A program made the position numbers and the translations under genes. DNA of 64,000 nt from Boesenbergia rotunda (lineage: Eukaryota > Streptophyta > Magnoliopsida > Zingiberales > Zingiberaceae): positions 1 to 64,000 of the forward strand of contig JAGFNQ010006430.1 in assembly GCA_024364735.1 (NCBI GenBank), given 5' to 3'. The notes beneath the pieces were generated by a model, which was not told the DNA's origin, did no database searches, and saw only the letters and a list, made by a program, of their open reading frames with translations. Below are positions 32,635 to 43,002 of the stretch, one piece after another (the stretch's first letter is position 1; each line of letters opens with the position of its first letter).

Positions 32635-33923
32635 GAAACTTATGCCCCCGCAGCTAGGTTAGAATCAATTAGAATTCTACTAGCCTATGCCGCTCACATG
32701 GGTTTCACACTCCACCAAATGGATGTGAAGTCGGCATTCCTCAATGGGATCATTAAGGAAAAGGTCTATGTAGAACAACCCTCGGGGTTGAGGACCCTAA
32801 CTATCCAAGACACGTGTTCAAATTAAGAAAAGCCTTATATGGATTGAAACAAGCTCCCCGGGCTTAGTATGAAAGGCTTTCTTCATTTCTAGTGTCTAAG
32901 GGGTTTAGGAGAGGAACAATTGACCCTACATTGTTCCTAAAATTTAAGGATAAGAACATATTTATTGCCCAAGTCTATGTAGACGATATCATTTTTGGGC
33001 CAACAAATAATGACTTTCTACAAGAATTCATCAAGTGTATGGAAGATAAATTTGAGATGAGTCTTGTAGGAGAGTTAATCTTTTTCTTAGGCCTTCAAGT
33101 TAAGCAAACCAATGAAGGTACACATGTCTTTCAAACCAAATATGCTAAGGAGATGCTAAAGAAATTTGGTTTAGAAAATGCTAAGGTAGCATCTACACCC
33201 ATAGGAACCAATGTGAAAATGGATAGTGACATTGAAGGGAAAATGGTAGACTCTAAACAATATAGGAGCATGATTGGTAGCCTCCTATACCTAACCGCTA
33301 GTAGACCCGACATACTTTTTGCGGTAGGTATGTGTGCAAGATACCAATCTTGTGCCAAAGAGTCACATTTGGTTGTAGTCAAGAGGATCTTAAGGTATGT
33401 GAAAGGTACCCTCAATGTTGGCCTTTGGTATCCTAGAACCCCTAGTGTTGATCTAATTGGATACATCGACTCGGACTTTGCGGGATGTAAGCTAGATAGG
33501 AAGAGTACAAGTGGAGGGTGTCAATTCCTTGGGACATCCTTAGTTAGTTGGAGTAGTAGGAAACAACCATGCGTTGCCCTATCAACAACGGAAGCGGAAT
33601 ATGTGGCAATGGGTGGGTGTGTTTCCCAACTCCTTTGGATCATGCACACCCTAGAGGATTATGAGTTACATTACACCAAGGCCAAAGTTTTGTGTGATAA
33701 TGTAAGCACAATCAATTTAACTAAAAATTTGGTTCACCATTCTAGGACAAAACACATTGAAGTGAAACATCACTTCATTAGAGACCATGTGGCAAGGGGA
33801 GACATAGAACTACACTATGTTGAATCAAAGTCGAACCTAGCCGACAACTTTACCAAGCCTCTTCCCGAATCGGAATTTACATCCTTAAGAAGAGGCCTCG
33901 GAATGTGTTTTGTGGAAGTATAG
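32635..33923 (+). pseudogene. Copia reverse transcriptase and RNase H of element B
   Basis: It starts inside RT ([35 protein letters not shown]). A short deletion near 32792 (PSGLRTL) shifts the frame, and TAG at 32866-32868 replaces a Trp codon. From 32892 the frame is open through VYVDDIIFGPTN, FFLGLQVKQTNEGTHVFQTK, YIDSDFAGCKLDRKSTSGG and LADNFTKPLPESEF to the stop at 33921-33923. It also shows the empty target site of CACTA 1 (GGACCCTAACTATCC). Confidence 0.93.
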
Positions 33924-34086
33924 GATGAACTTGGAGTTATTAATTTTGAAAAAGGGTGCTTGATCCATTAGGGTGATACATTTGGCTCACTTGTGCTTGT
34001 GGCACATTGTTGGACCATTAGAAGTATCAATATATGAAAACTAGACCAACTATGGGGAAGACAAGTGTTTAATCAATCGACACTTT
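33924..34086 (+). other. 3' non-coding region of element B, left piece
   Basis: Matches 17081-17245 of element A. It ends with ACTTT (34082-34086), the left target copy of composite element E/F; the continuation is at 40978. Confidence 0.85.
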
Positions 34087-34283
34087 TGTTAGAACCAAAA
34101 GAAATTTAGATATCTCCACAATGGTATGATATTGTCCACTTTGGGCCTAAGCCCTCATGGTTTTGCTCTTGGGCTCTCCCAAAAGGCCTCATGCCAATGG
34201 AGATATCATTAATCCTTATAAGCCTATGATCTTTTTCCATGTGTTTAGATGTGGGACTATGTTTGCAACTAGCAACCCCAACA
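34087..34283 (-). repeat. Terminal LTR F (about 197 bp)
   Basis: On the minus strand it reads TGTTGGGGTTGC to GGTTCTAACA and is preceded by the purine tract GTTTGAGGGGGGGAT (34284-34298). It has no similarity that I can see to LTR E beyond the end bases. Confidence 0.75.
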
Positions 34284-34298
34284 ATCCCCCCCTCAAAC

Positions 34299-34641
34299 AA
34301 AGGGCCACAAGCCCCCCCTCAAGCGGAAACCCTTTCCATTTGATGTCCGATCCTCAACCCACCAGGACTTTTTGCCCCTCGGTCCACCTGACCTACTAGG
34401 ACTTCACCGCCTAGCCGCAACTAGGACTTTCTGCCCCTCGGTCCACCTGACCTACTAGGACTTCACCGCCTAGCCGCAACTAGGACTTCTCTGCCTGGTG
34501 TCTGGTCCTCTTGATCAAGACACAGGAGCTCACACATCCTTTATTCAAGACTTAACCCACATGGTTAGATCTGGATTATGACTCTAGCTCGTGCTTCTTC
34601 CGGCGGTTAGTCCGATGAAGAGTGACCTAGCTCTGATACCA
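34299..34641 (-). other. Short internal segment with primer site (F)
   Basis: It holds a ~63-bp direct repeat (GCCCCTCGGTCCACCTGACC ... ACTAGGACTT, near 34373-34436 and 34433-34496). At 34630-34641 the minus strand reads TGGTATCAGAGC, a primer site placed directly after the inner E LTR. No gene. Confidence 0.8.
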
Positions 34642-34643
34642 AT

Positions 34644-36002
34644 TGTTAGGACCGGTAGGCGAGCTAGAGGGGGGGGTGATTAGCTCCGATTTGCTCCGTG
34701 ATGATTTGTCGCAGCGGAAGACTCGAGCAAACGCTAACACAAAGGATTTACTTGGTATCCACCCCCGGTCGGGTGACTAATCCAAGGATTCACTCTCCTC
34801 ACTCTCTCATACACTATGAAAGATCTCCTTCTTGAGGTGGAGAAACCTCTTACAAGCTTTCACAAAGATACAACAAGAATAAAAGCAAACACAAAATGAA
34901 ATCTTACAAGATTTACGATGAATAAACTCTCTTTGCTTTCCTTGCTATCTTCAAGCTTGTGGTTGCCTCTAGAACCTTGGAAATACAGCAGCAAAAACCT
35001 CCAAGACTTCCCTTGAGATGACACCAATGAAGGAGGAAAAAGGGGAGAAGAGTTATGGCTCAAAACTTGCGTGAAAACCCTTATACCCGACGCCTAGGGT
35101 TTCCCAATCGATTACCACGTCATCTTAGCCGTTCAACGGCTAGTTTTTGAACCTGAATCGATTAGCCAATCGATTACCACTGCCCTTAATCGATTGACCA
35201 ATCGATTAAGGGAAGGCTGAATCAATTACCCAATCGATTCAGCCACCTTCTGTTCTCGCAACAAAACTCTCTTAATCGATTACCCAATCGATTACCACTA
35301 CTCTTAATCAATTACCCAATCGATTACCACTGCTCTTAATCAATTAGCCAATTGATTAAGATCCTCCTTAATCAATTACCTAATTGATTACAGTCCTTCT
35401 TAATCAATTACCCAATTGATTAAGATCCTTCTTGTTCTCGCGAGACAACAACCCAATCGATCACCCAATCGATTGAGACCAACCTAACTTGTGTTCACGG
35501 TCAACCCCTTTGACCAACCTCGATTTCACGGTCAACCCCTTTAACCAACCTGGATTTCTTCTGCCTAGTTCCCAACTAGGACTTAATCTGATTCCCCACC
35601 AGGTTTGCCTAACACTCGAGTTAGGTCTAGTCTCTCGGTAGACTTCCACCTTGCCAGCATGTGATCTCCCCGATCCATCTGGACTTCACCTAGTCCCACT
35701 AGGTCTTCTCCCATGCCAGCGTGCGATCTCCCCGATCCACCTGGACTTCACCTAGTCCCACTAGGTGTGCCTAGTCCCACTAGGTCTTTTCCCATGCCAG
35801 TGTGCGATCTCCCCGATTCACTTGGACTTCACCTAGTCAAGTCTCCAGTCAACCTTGACCCACTTGACACCATACGACATTCAAACATAATTATCAAACA
35901 TCAAAATATCCAAACATAAGCTCACTAAGCTTACCAGACATCGGCTCACCTGAGTTTTTGTCAAACTAGGTCAACCCTGACCTAACCAAGATTGCACCAA
36001 CA
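34644..36002 (-). repeat. Inner (3') LTR of element E
   Basis: The minus strand runs TGTTGGTGCAATCTTGG to CCTACCGGTCCTAACA, 1359 bp. The copy at 39529-40972 is near-identical but about 85 bp longer because of repeat-number changes in the AGTCCCACTAGG region. TATAAG on the minus strand lies at 35090-35095. Confidence 0.9.
35103..35482. repeat. AATCGATT hairpin array in LTR E
   Basis: About ten pairs of the form TAATCGATT-ACCC-AATCGATTA. Several pairs changed both arms together to AATCAATT and AATTGATT (35336-35440). On the minus strand the array is directly upstream of the TATA box. The second copy is at 39988-40350. Confidence 0.9.
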
Positions 36003-36020
36003 ATCTCCCCCTTTTTGATG
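36003..36020 (-). other. Polypurine tract of element E
   Basis: The minus strand reads AAAAAGGGGGAGAT directly before the inner LTR, the priming site for plus-strand DNA. Confidence 0.9.
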
Positions 36021-37831
36021 TTTGACAATATGTTTGAGAAAGACTAATCCCTATTGGCCTTTCAATTTTCTCCCCCTTTGACACACATCAAACACTCTCC
36101 CTGAGAGTCTATATGGTCAAAGGTATATCCAATGAAAATCCCATACTTTTCATTGAACCTATGCTCAACCTTGAGCACTCATGAAGATTCCCAATCTCCA
36201 TTCATTCACTTATTAAAAAAAATTCAAACACATGTTGTTAAGGAAGACCTCCCCCTCAAAACATGCTCTAAACCTCTATCATTGCACCAACAATGATTTT
36301 TGAGTTCCTAAACCTTTAGGAAAACTCAACTTGAGGTAATTGAGATTTTGAAATTCAAAATTTGAATCAAAATCTCTCCTTAACCCTTAAATGTTCACCA
36401 AACCATTTCCCTTTTTGATTTCACAATGAAATTTACCCAAATATACTTATAAAAGTAATTCTAGGGTCTAGGGATTGTTAGGTTACTTAACAATGGGTTA
36501 TTGAACTGAAATAGACAGTTTCAGTCTCACCAATCAATTGGTGTTGGGAACCAATCGATTATGGCCTGCCTTAATCGATCAGCCGATCGATTACGGCTAC
36601 CTATAATCGATCACCGGATCGACTACCCGAGCTTCTGTGCTCGTAAAAGGATCGACCAATCGATTAGCCAATCGATTGGCTATGGTCCCAATCGATCACC
36701 CGATCGATTGGGAGTTTCTGATTTCTGAAAACAATTTCAGATTCGAATTTCAGAAACCCCTAAATAATTCTACAAAATTAAAAAAAATCTAAAATTTCTT
36801 GTAGATATTATTTATACCATATACTATTATGGAAAAATAGTTTTCTAAGAAAATAACCTTCTTTTTCAAAAATTGACACAAAATTGGAAACCATTGAAAT
36901 ACTTCAATGTTTTTCATTGTTTTGTATCCATTTCATCAATGATGATTGCTATCAAAAGATAGTCTTCACCAAGGTTTTCCAAGATAGTTTTAAAACATTT
37001 TTCAAAAATAATATCCAACCATGTTCCTTGGGCTAAATGTACATGACTTGTACATTAGCTTTCCCAATGATTGGAGTTCATTGAACTTCATGTTTTCATG
37101 ATACTAAAAACTCAATAAGATGAAGATAAATCAACACCTTGAGTTTTGTTCATCTTCCTAACATCTCACTTGTTCTAATGTGTCTCAAAAACACACACAA
37201 GTCATTTTATAGTCTTAGTGAGATGTGAAAGTCATGTTCTCCCTAATCTAAGGGTTCATGCATTTCTACCTAGGCATTATAAACCTTGATCATCCACCTA
37301 GGATGCCAATTAATGCCAATGTCCTTAATTTCAATAAAATTGACTAAATGCATGATTATGACTATGACATGCATCATATGAGAATTTAAATAATGTTATA
37401 ACTAGATGATGCATGTATGACATGACATGTAATATTTTCATAATAAATATGAATGATGAAATATGATGTCATGACATGTGATAGGGCATACAAAACATGA
37501 CATAATAGCAAAAAGAAAGTACCTAGATTTCCTATCTAAGTATCAATAACTCATCGCTAAGCCATTGATAATCCTAAATTTGCCCTAATTTCCAAGATAA
37601 TGCCAAAACTTCCCAACTTGGCCTATCTTTGGATTCTAACCTAGTTGTGCCAACTTTATCAAGGTTAATCTTTCAAAAGTATAGTTTGGCACAAATTTAC
37701 TCCTCCTAGAGTAAATAAATGAATCCTTCATTTCCAAGGGTAGTAATTCCTTGAAAACGACCCAATGTGCCAACTTCATCAAGGTTGGGTTAACTACCCT
37801 TCCAATTAGAGTTGACACTCCCTAGACCTAT
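36021..37831 (-). other. Long non-coding 3' region of element E
   Basis: It lies where pol would be expected but has no RT, integrase or RNase H motif. It has more purine tracts on the minus strand (near 36070 and 36250) and a second group of ATCGAT pairs at 36528-36713. The rest is AT-rich without a gene. Confidence 0.8.
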
Positions 37832-39313
37832 CTAGGGTGTGGCGAACACACTCTTAGGAACCCAAAACCTATTGGTGCTCCTTGGGTGTTCTAGGTATTC
37901 ACTAGGGATGACTTCCCTTGATACCTTCCTAAAGACTTTCCTAGGCTTCTCCGAAGCCTTAGTCACCTTTGTCTTGTCTTGGTCAACTCTAGGGATGGCT
38001 TCCCTTGCGACCTTGACTTGACTCCTAGACCTAGATTTAGTTCCATATTTATATGAAATTCTATGATAGGATGGACCATCATCCTTAGTCTTAGGTTTGT
38101 ACCCCAAACCTTTCTTGCTCCTAGAGAGTCCTTGATTTTCTAAATCTAGGTTTTGATCCTTAGATCCCTTAAATAGATTTTCTATTCTTTTGAGGGATTT
38201 TTCTAATTTTTCAAGTTTGGACCTCAAAACTTGATTTTCAATCAATACCTCCTCAAGGCTTGGTTTTCTAATATAGCCTTGGTGATTGTTTTTCTTAGCC
38301 TTGGATTGGGTAGGTCTACCTTGGAAATTCCTAATTTGTTCCCTATCCTTAGAGGTGGTAGTCCTAGCATGGAAAGCTCTATAGTTTTCCTTAGGGTTTT
38401 TATACCTCCTATTTTCATGATAAATAGCATTAAAATGATAATAGTTATCTCTAGCATGCATATTATCATGATGAAAATAAGTACCATTACCTAATGGTAC
38501 CTTAGTGTTATTCTTGGAGGCTCCCCCTTGATTTGAGCTCCTCCTTTTGACTTTGGTCGGATTCTTCCCTTTTAGACATTGATTTCGATAATGTCCCTTT
38601 TCTTTGCATAAGAAGCACACAATGTGCTTCTTATCCTTCTTTGCCATGGGGCCGACCTCCTTTGGCTTCTCCTTGGTCGTGGGTGCCACTTGCACCTTCT
38701 TCTTGACCAATTTTGGACACTTACTCTTGTAGTGCCCTCTTTCCCTACACTCAAAGCAAATGATATGATTTTTATTTTTGCAAATTGAAATATTTATACC
38801 TTTGCTTGTAGGGGTGTGACATGACTCTTCACTTGATCCGGAAGTAGATACTTCTTCTTTTTTCGGAATCAATGACCTTTGCTCCCCCTCAATCCTAGAG
38901 GTGGAGACTTCTTCTTCTTCTTCATTGACCTTGGATGATGTTGAAGCTTGTCTTTGATCCGATGTCAATGACACATTTTGCTCCCCCTCAATCCTAGAGG
39001 TGGAGGCTTCTTGAATTTCCTCTTCACTTGATGAATCTCCCTCTTCGGATTTATCTTGATTTGGTATAGTGGAGGGATCTTCATGAAGCCTTGCCAATTT
39101 GCTCCATAGCTCTTTGGCGTCTTGAAATTCTCCAATCTTATCCAAGATGGTGCTTGGCAAAAGATTGACCAATAGCTTGATCACTTTGTAGTTGGCCTCG
39201 CATCTCTTGATTTGCTCCTCATTCCATTTGCTTTTCTTGAGGAGTTTTCCTTTTGAGCTTGTTGGAGCTTCAAAACCCTCCATTAGAGCAAACCATTGCT
39301 CTATCTTCATCAT
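37832..39313 (-). CDS. Copia gag of element E, intact, two zinc knuckles
   Basis: A 493-residue open frame. The start MMKIEQWFALMEGFEAP sits in the copia gag core; ELWSKLARLHEDPS follows. Two CCHC knuckles, CFECRERGHYKSKC (about residue 185) and CFLCKEKGHYRNQC (about residue 233), bind RNA. A heptad-like part (VLIENQVLRSKLEKLEKSLK, about residues 355-375) suggests a coiled coil. It ends WVPKSVFATP, the same WVPK end as gag in A and B. The usual N-terminal ~60 residues are missing from this start; upstream minus-strand sequence (39314-39510) continues with gag-like codons but out of frame. As the only ORF of element E, it points to a non-autonomous element relying on pol from others. Confidence 0.88.
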   Translation of the reverse strand: MMKIEQWFALMEGFEAPTSSKGKLLKKSKWNEEQIKRCEANYKVIKLLVNLLPSTILDKIGEFQDAKELWSKLARLHEDPSTIPNQDKSEEGDSSSEEEIQEASTSRIEGEQNVSLTSDQRQASTSSKVNEEEEEVSTSRIEGEQRSLIPKKEEVSTSGSSEESCHTPTSKGINISICKNKNHIICFECRERGHYKSKCPKLVKKKVQVAPTTKEKPKEVGPMAKKDKKHIVCFLCKEKGHYRNQCLKGKNPTKVKRRSSNQGGASKNNTKVPLGNGTYFHHDNMHARDNYYHFNAIYHENRRYKNPKENYRAFHARTTTSKDREQIRNFQGRPTQSKAKKNNHQGYIRKPSLEEVLIENQVLRSKLEKLEKSLKRIENLFKGSKDQNLDLENQGLSRSKKGLGYKPKTKDDGPSYHRISYKYGTKSRSRSQVKVAREAIPRVDQDKTKVTKASEKPRKVFRKVSREVIPSEYLEHPRSTNRFWVPKSVFATP

Positions 39314-39514
39314 GAAATAATTTTCGATCTTTGACTTTCAAAGACCAAAATTTGCCTTGTCGAATGGTGGAGGTGCTCTTGTGTCATAACCAAACTCCAT
39401 TCTTGAAGTTGAAACCCCTTGATGATGACTTCTTGAAATTAGGGTTTCTTCCAACTTCTTCTTCTTCCTCTAGCTCTTACCCTCTTGGCGATGAGTCCAA
39501 ATAAAAGCAACCTT

Positions 39515-39526
39515 GCTCTGATACCA
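39515..39526 (-). other. Primer binding site of element E
   Basis: Minus strand TGGTATCAGAGC, two bases inside the E 5' LTR. Confidence 0.92.
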
Positions 39527-39528
39527 CT

Positions 39529-40972
39529 TGTTGGGACCGGTAGGCGAGTTAGAGGGGGGTGATTAGCTCCGATTTGCTCCGTGATGATTTGTCGCAGCGG
39601 AAGACTCGAGCAAACGCTAACACAAAGGATTTACTTGGTATCCACCCCGGTCGGGTGACTAATCCAAGGATCCACTCTCCTCACTCTCTCATACACTATG
39701 AAAGATCTCCTTCTTGAGGTGGAGAAACCTCTTACAAGCTTTCACAAAGATACAACAAGAATAAAAGCAAACACAAAATGAAATCTTACAAGATTTACAA
39801 TGAATAAACTCTCTTTGCTTTCCTTGCTATCTTCAAGCTTGTGGTTGCCTCTAGAACCTTGGAAATGCAGCAGCAAAAACCTCCAAGACTTCCCTTGAGA
39901 TGGCACCAATGAAGGAGGAAAAAGGGGAGAAGAGTTGTGGCTCAAAACCTGCGTGAAAACCCTTATACCCGACGCCTAGGGTTTCCCAATCGATTACCAC
40001 GTCATCTTAGCCGTTCAACGGCTAGTTTTTGAACCTGAATCGATTAGCCAATCGATTACCACTGCCCTTAATCGATTGACCAATCGATTAAGGGAAGGCT
40101 GAATCAATTACCCAATCGATTCAGCCACCTTCTGTTCTCGCAATAAAACTCTCTTAATCGATTACCCAATCGATTACCACTACTCTTAATCAATTACCCA
40201 ATCGATTACCACTGCTCTTAATCAATTACCCAATTGATTAAGATCCTCCTTAATCAATTACCTAATTGATTACAGTCCTTCTTAATCAATTACCCAATTG
40301 ATTAAGATCCTTCTTGTTCTCGCGAGACAACAACCCAATCGATTGAGACCAACCTAACTTGTGTTCACGGTCAACCCCTTTGACCAACCTCGATTTCACG
40401 GTCAACCCCTTTGACCAACCTGGATTTCTTCTGCCTAGTTCCCAACTAGGACTTAACCTGATTCCCCACCAGGTTTGCCTAACACTCGAGTTAGGTCTAG
40501 TCTCTCGGTAGACTTCCACCTTGCCAGCATGCGATCTCCCCGATCCATCTGGACTTCACCTAGTCCCACTAGGTCTTCTCCCATGCCAGTGTGCAATCTC
40601 CCCGATCCACCTGAACTTCACCTAGTCCCACTAGGTGTGCTTAGTCCCACTAGGTGTGCCTAGTCCCACTAGGTCTTTTCCCATGCCAGCGTGCGATCTC
40701 CCCGATCCACCTGGACTTCACCTAGTCCCACTAGGTGTGCCTAGTTCCACTAGGTCTTTTCCCATGCCAGTGTGCGATCTCCCCGATCCACTTGGACTTC
40801 ACCTAGTCAAGTCTCCAGTCAACCTTGACCCACTTGACACCATACGACATTCAAACATAATTATCAAACATCGAAATATCCAAACATAAGCTCACTAAGC
40901 TTACCAGACATCGGCTCACTTGAGCTTTTGTCAAACTAGGTCAACCCTGACCTAACCAAGATTGCACCAACA
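39529..40972 (-). repeat. Outer (5') LTR of element E
   Basis: The minus strand runs TGTTGGTGCAATCTTGG to CCTACCGGTCCCAACA, 1444 bp, followed outside by the target copy ACTTT. TATAAG on the minus strand lies at 39962-39967, with the AATCGATT array upstream of it. Confidence 0.92.
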
Positions 40973-40977
40973 ACTTT

Positions 40978-41725
40978 GCCCAAAGATCATAGTTGGACAT
41001 TTTAAACCTTTGAAAACCATTTTATGCTTTACATACTTTGCCATGTTTTTAAAAGTCTTATGATTGAAAAATTGGTTTCAAAGCTTGATATAAAATGTAG
41101 TGGTTTTCAAAACTTTTGGATTTTTATCAAAAGTCATGCATGTTTGAAATTTTATATAGTTTAATATTTTTCCCTGATAGAGTATAACATTTCAAACATA
41201 TATGCAAAATTTTACAATTTTTGGAATTTTCTGCAGAAAAGCTGAAATGGGCTACTGATAGCGTATCAGTCCACGCATGTTTTCAGCCACTGTGAGAAAT
41301 TTTAGAAATTAAAAATTCTCTCATTTGATGCCTTAGGTTTTGGTTGTTTGAGGCAATCATTTTGATGGTGTCAAAGGGGGAGAATGGGTGGTTTAAGTTA
41401 GAATTTTAACTTGGAATGGATGGTTTAAGGTTTTCTTTCTAACTTAAAACTTGAATGTTTAAAAATGGAGAAGACGTGGATTAAGGGGGAGGTACCTCCT
41501 AGGTTTTGATATGTCTTATATTTTTAACATATTGTTGTTGTTAAGTGGAAACCTAACTTGGATCATGGATAGAATTGAAAAAGGGAAGACATGAATTAAG
41601 GGGGAGGGTACCTCTTAGGGCTACTATGTCTCATGCTTTTTCAATTGCTATCTTTTGCTATTGTTATTGTGGCTGTTATTTATCTCTAACTTAAACATAT
41701 TGCGACGCATCAAAAAGGGGGAGAT
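40978..41725 (+). other. 3' non-coding region of element B, right piece
   Basis: Matches 17246-18039 of element A, with repeated purine tracts (near 41376, 41484, 41600) and the final AAAAAGGGGGAGAT at 41712-41725. The CAGTCGACTG pair found in A at this place is reduced to a remnant (TATCAGTCCACG, near 41265). Confidence 0.85.
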
Positions 41726-42667
41726 TGTTGAGGCAATCAGCCCTTAAATGATTGAAAGATCATGGTTTTGATGTGTGTGGTTGAATATGTTTAAAGTTAG
41801 AGTGTTATGTTGTATTTGATGTGTGTGATTGAGTTTGCAGGACTTGGAGAATCACACTTAGTGGACATATCCGAGGGACGAGAGCCGAGAGAGGAGAGCT
41901 TTAAGGGAAAACGGGAAGTGGACTTCAAGGGCACACGTGAAGGGTGGCATGGAGGCAAGCCAAGGGAAGACTTGCGTGCGCATCCGAGGGATGATAGCCA
42001 AAGGAAGAGGACTTCAAGGGGTGAGCCAAGGGAGCAGACCTAAAGGCACACGCGAAGGAGAAGGTCCAGAGTGGCTGGAGCTGAGCTGTGAGGCAGGGCA
42101 GTCGACTGGCCTTGGGGCAGTCGACTGCCAAAACCCACAGAAAGTTCACAGCATCGGACCAGTCGACTGCCCCAGGGGCAGTCGACTGGTATACCCCGAA
42201 ACTAGGCGTTGGCTAGCCGTTGGCCAGCAATTAATGCTGGGCCAGTCGACTGCCCTTGGGGCAGTCGACTGGTGCGGGGTTGGACAGACTGTGAATCTAT
42301 CCTTTTCACCTATAAAAGGAGCACCTTTTTGTACTTGTACGGTACGGTTCCGTACAGTAACGAGGTGCTGCCCAACTGAAAAGTGTTCTTGCTTCCTCTC
42401 ACTCATTCTACTTCATTCTGTAAAGAGGAAGATCTCCGTTGTAAAGGTTTCTCCGCCTCAAGGAGATTTTCATAGTGAAAGTGGTGCTCGCGGCGTGGAT
42501 CCTTGGATTAGTCACCCATCTGGGTGGATACCAAGTAAAATACTTTTGTTAGCATTGTTTTTAAATCTCCTTTGCATATTATTTTCGCTGCGCTAACAAT
42601 TCTGTAGAGATCGAAACGATCAAAAAGTGCATTCACCCCCCCTCTGCATGCCTTAGACGATCCTTCA
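41726..42667 (+). repeat. 3' LTR of element B
   Basis: Starts TGTTGAGGCAATCAG and ends GATCCTTCA. It has well-kept palindrome pairs at about 42099-42272; the one at 42159-42191 is a near-perfect hairpin. TATAAAAG is at 42311-42318. Confidence 0.92.
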
Positions 42668-43002
42668 TCTTGTACTCAAGTTCAATCATCCGTGAGATCT
42701 GTGGAGAGGTTTCTCCACCGAGAAGGAGGCTCTATCTTATCCGGGTTCACCGGGGCTTGATCTGCCGACGATCAAGGGATCGCCCACCTTACGGGCACGC
42801 CAAGGAGTAGGGGCAAGTTATCCCCGAACCTTGTATATCGTTGTGTTAGCATTGGTTTGATTCCTTTCTCTGTTTTATTCTTTTTATTGCATTTTGTTTC
42901 CGCTGCTACTAATCTGATCACAGAAAGAAAGTTCAAAGAAGAGGGAGCGATTTGAGTGTCTGGCTATATTCACCCCCCTCTCTAGCCATCCAAGTTCCAA
43001 CA
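42668..43002 (+). repeat. Fragment of a C-type LTR (3' part)
   Basis: Matches 20950-21276 of LTR C (CTCCACCGAGAAGGAGG; GGGCTTGATCTGCCGACGAT; CTCTCTAGCCATCC), ending GTTCCAACA. It is cut on the left by the edge of element B and abuts the antisense gene of the Tat-like element on the right. Confidence 0.85.

Larger units (their letters stand above)
34087..40972 (-). mobile_element. Composite retrotransposon E/F with two different end LTRs
   Basis: The 6886-bp insertion has perfect target copies ACTTT at 34082-34086 and 40973-40977, and the empty site is visible in element A near 17240 (GGACACTTTGCC). On the minus strand it reads: E LTR (39529-40972), primer site, gag, long non-coding region, polypurine tract, second E LTR (34644-36002), a second primer site, a short internal segment, another polypurine tract, and an unrelated ~197-bp LTR F (34087-34283). 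So the two outermost LTRs differ. No pol was found. Confidence 0.85.
28522..42667 (+). mobile_element. Sirevirus-like element B, sibling of A, interrupted and possibly chimeric
   Basis: It has both LTRs (28522-29440, 41726-42667), a primer site, gag, protease, partial integrase, RT-RNase H and polypurine tract, all close to element A. An assembly gap (31957-32262) and a foreign LTR fragment (32263-32634) replace the integrase end and RT start. Composite element E/F sits in its 3' non-coding region. The bases outside the two LTRs do not match (ACAAT versus TCTTG), so its halves may come from different copies. Confidence 0.8.
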
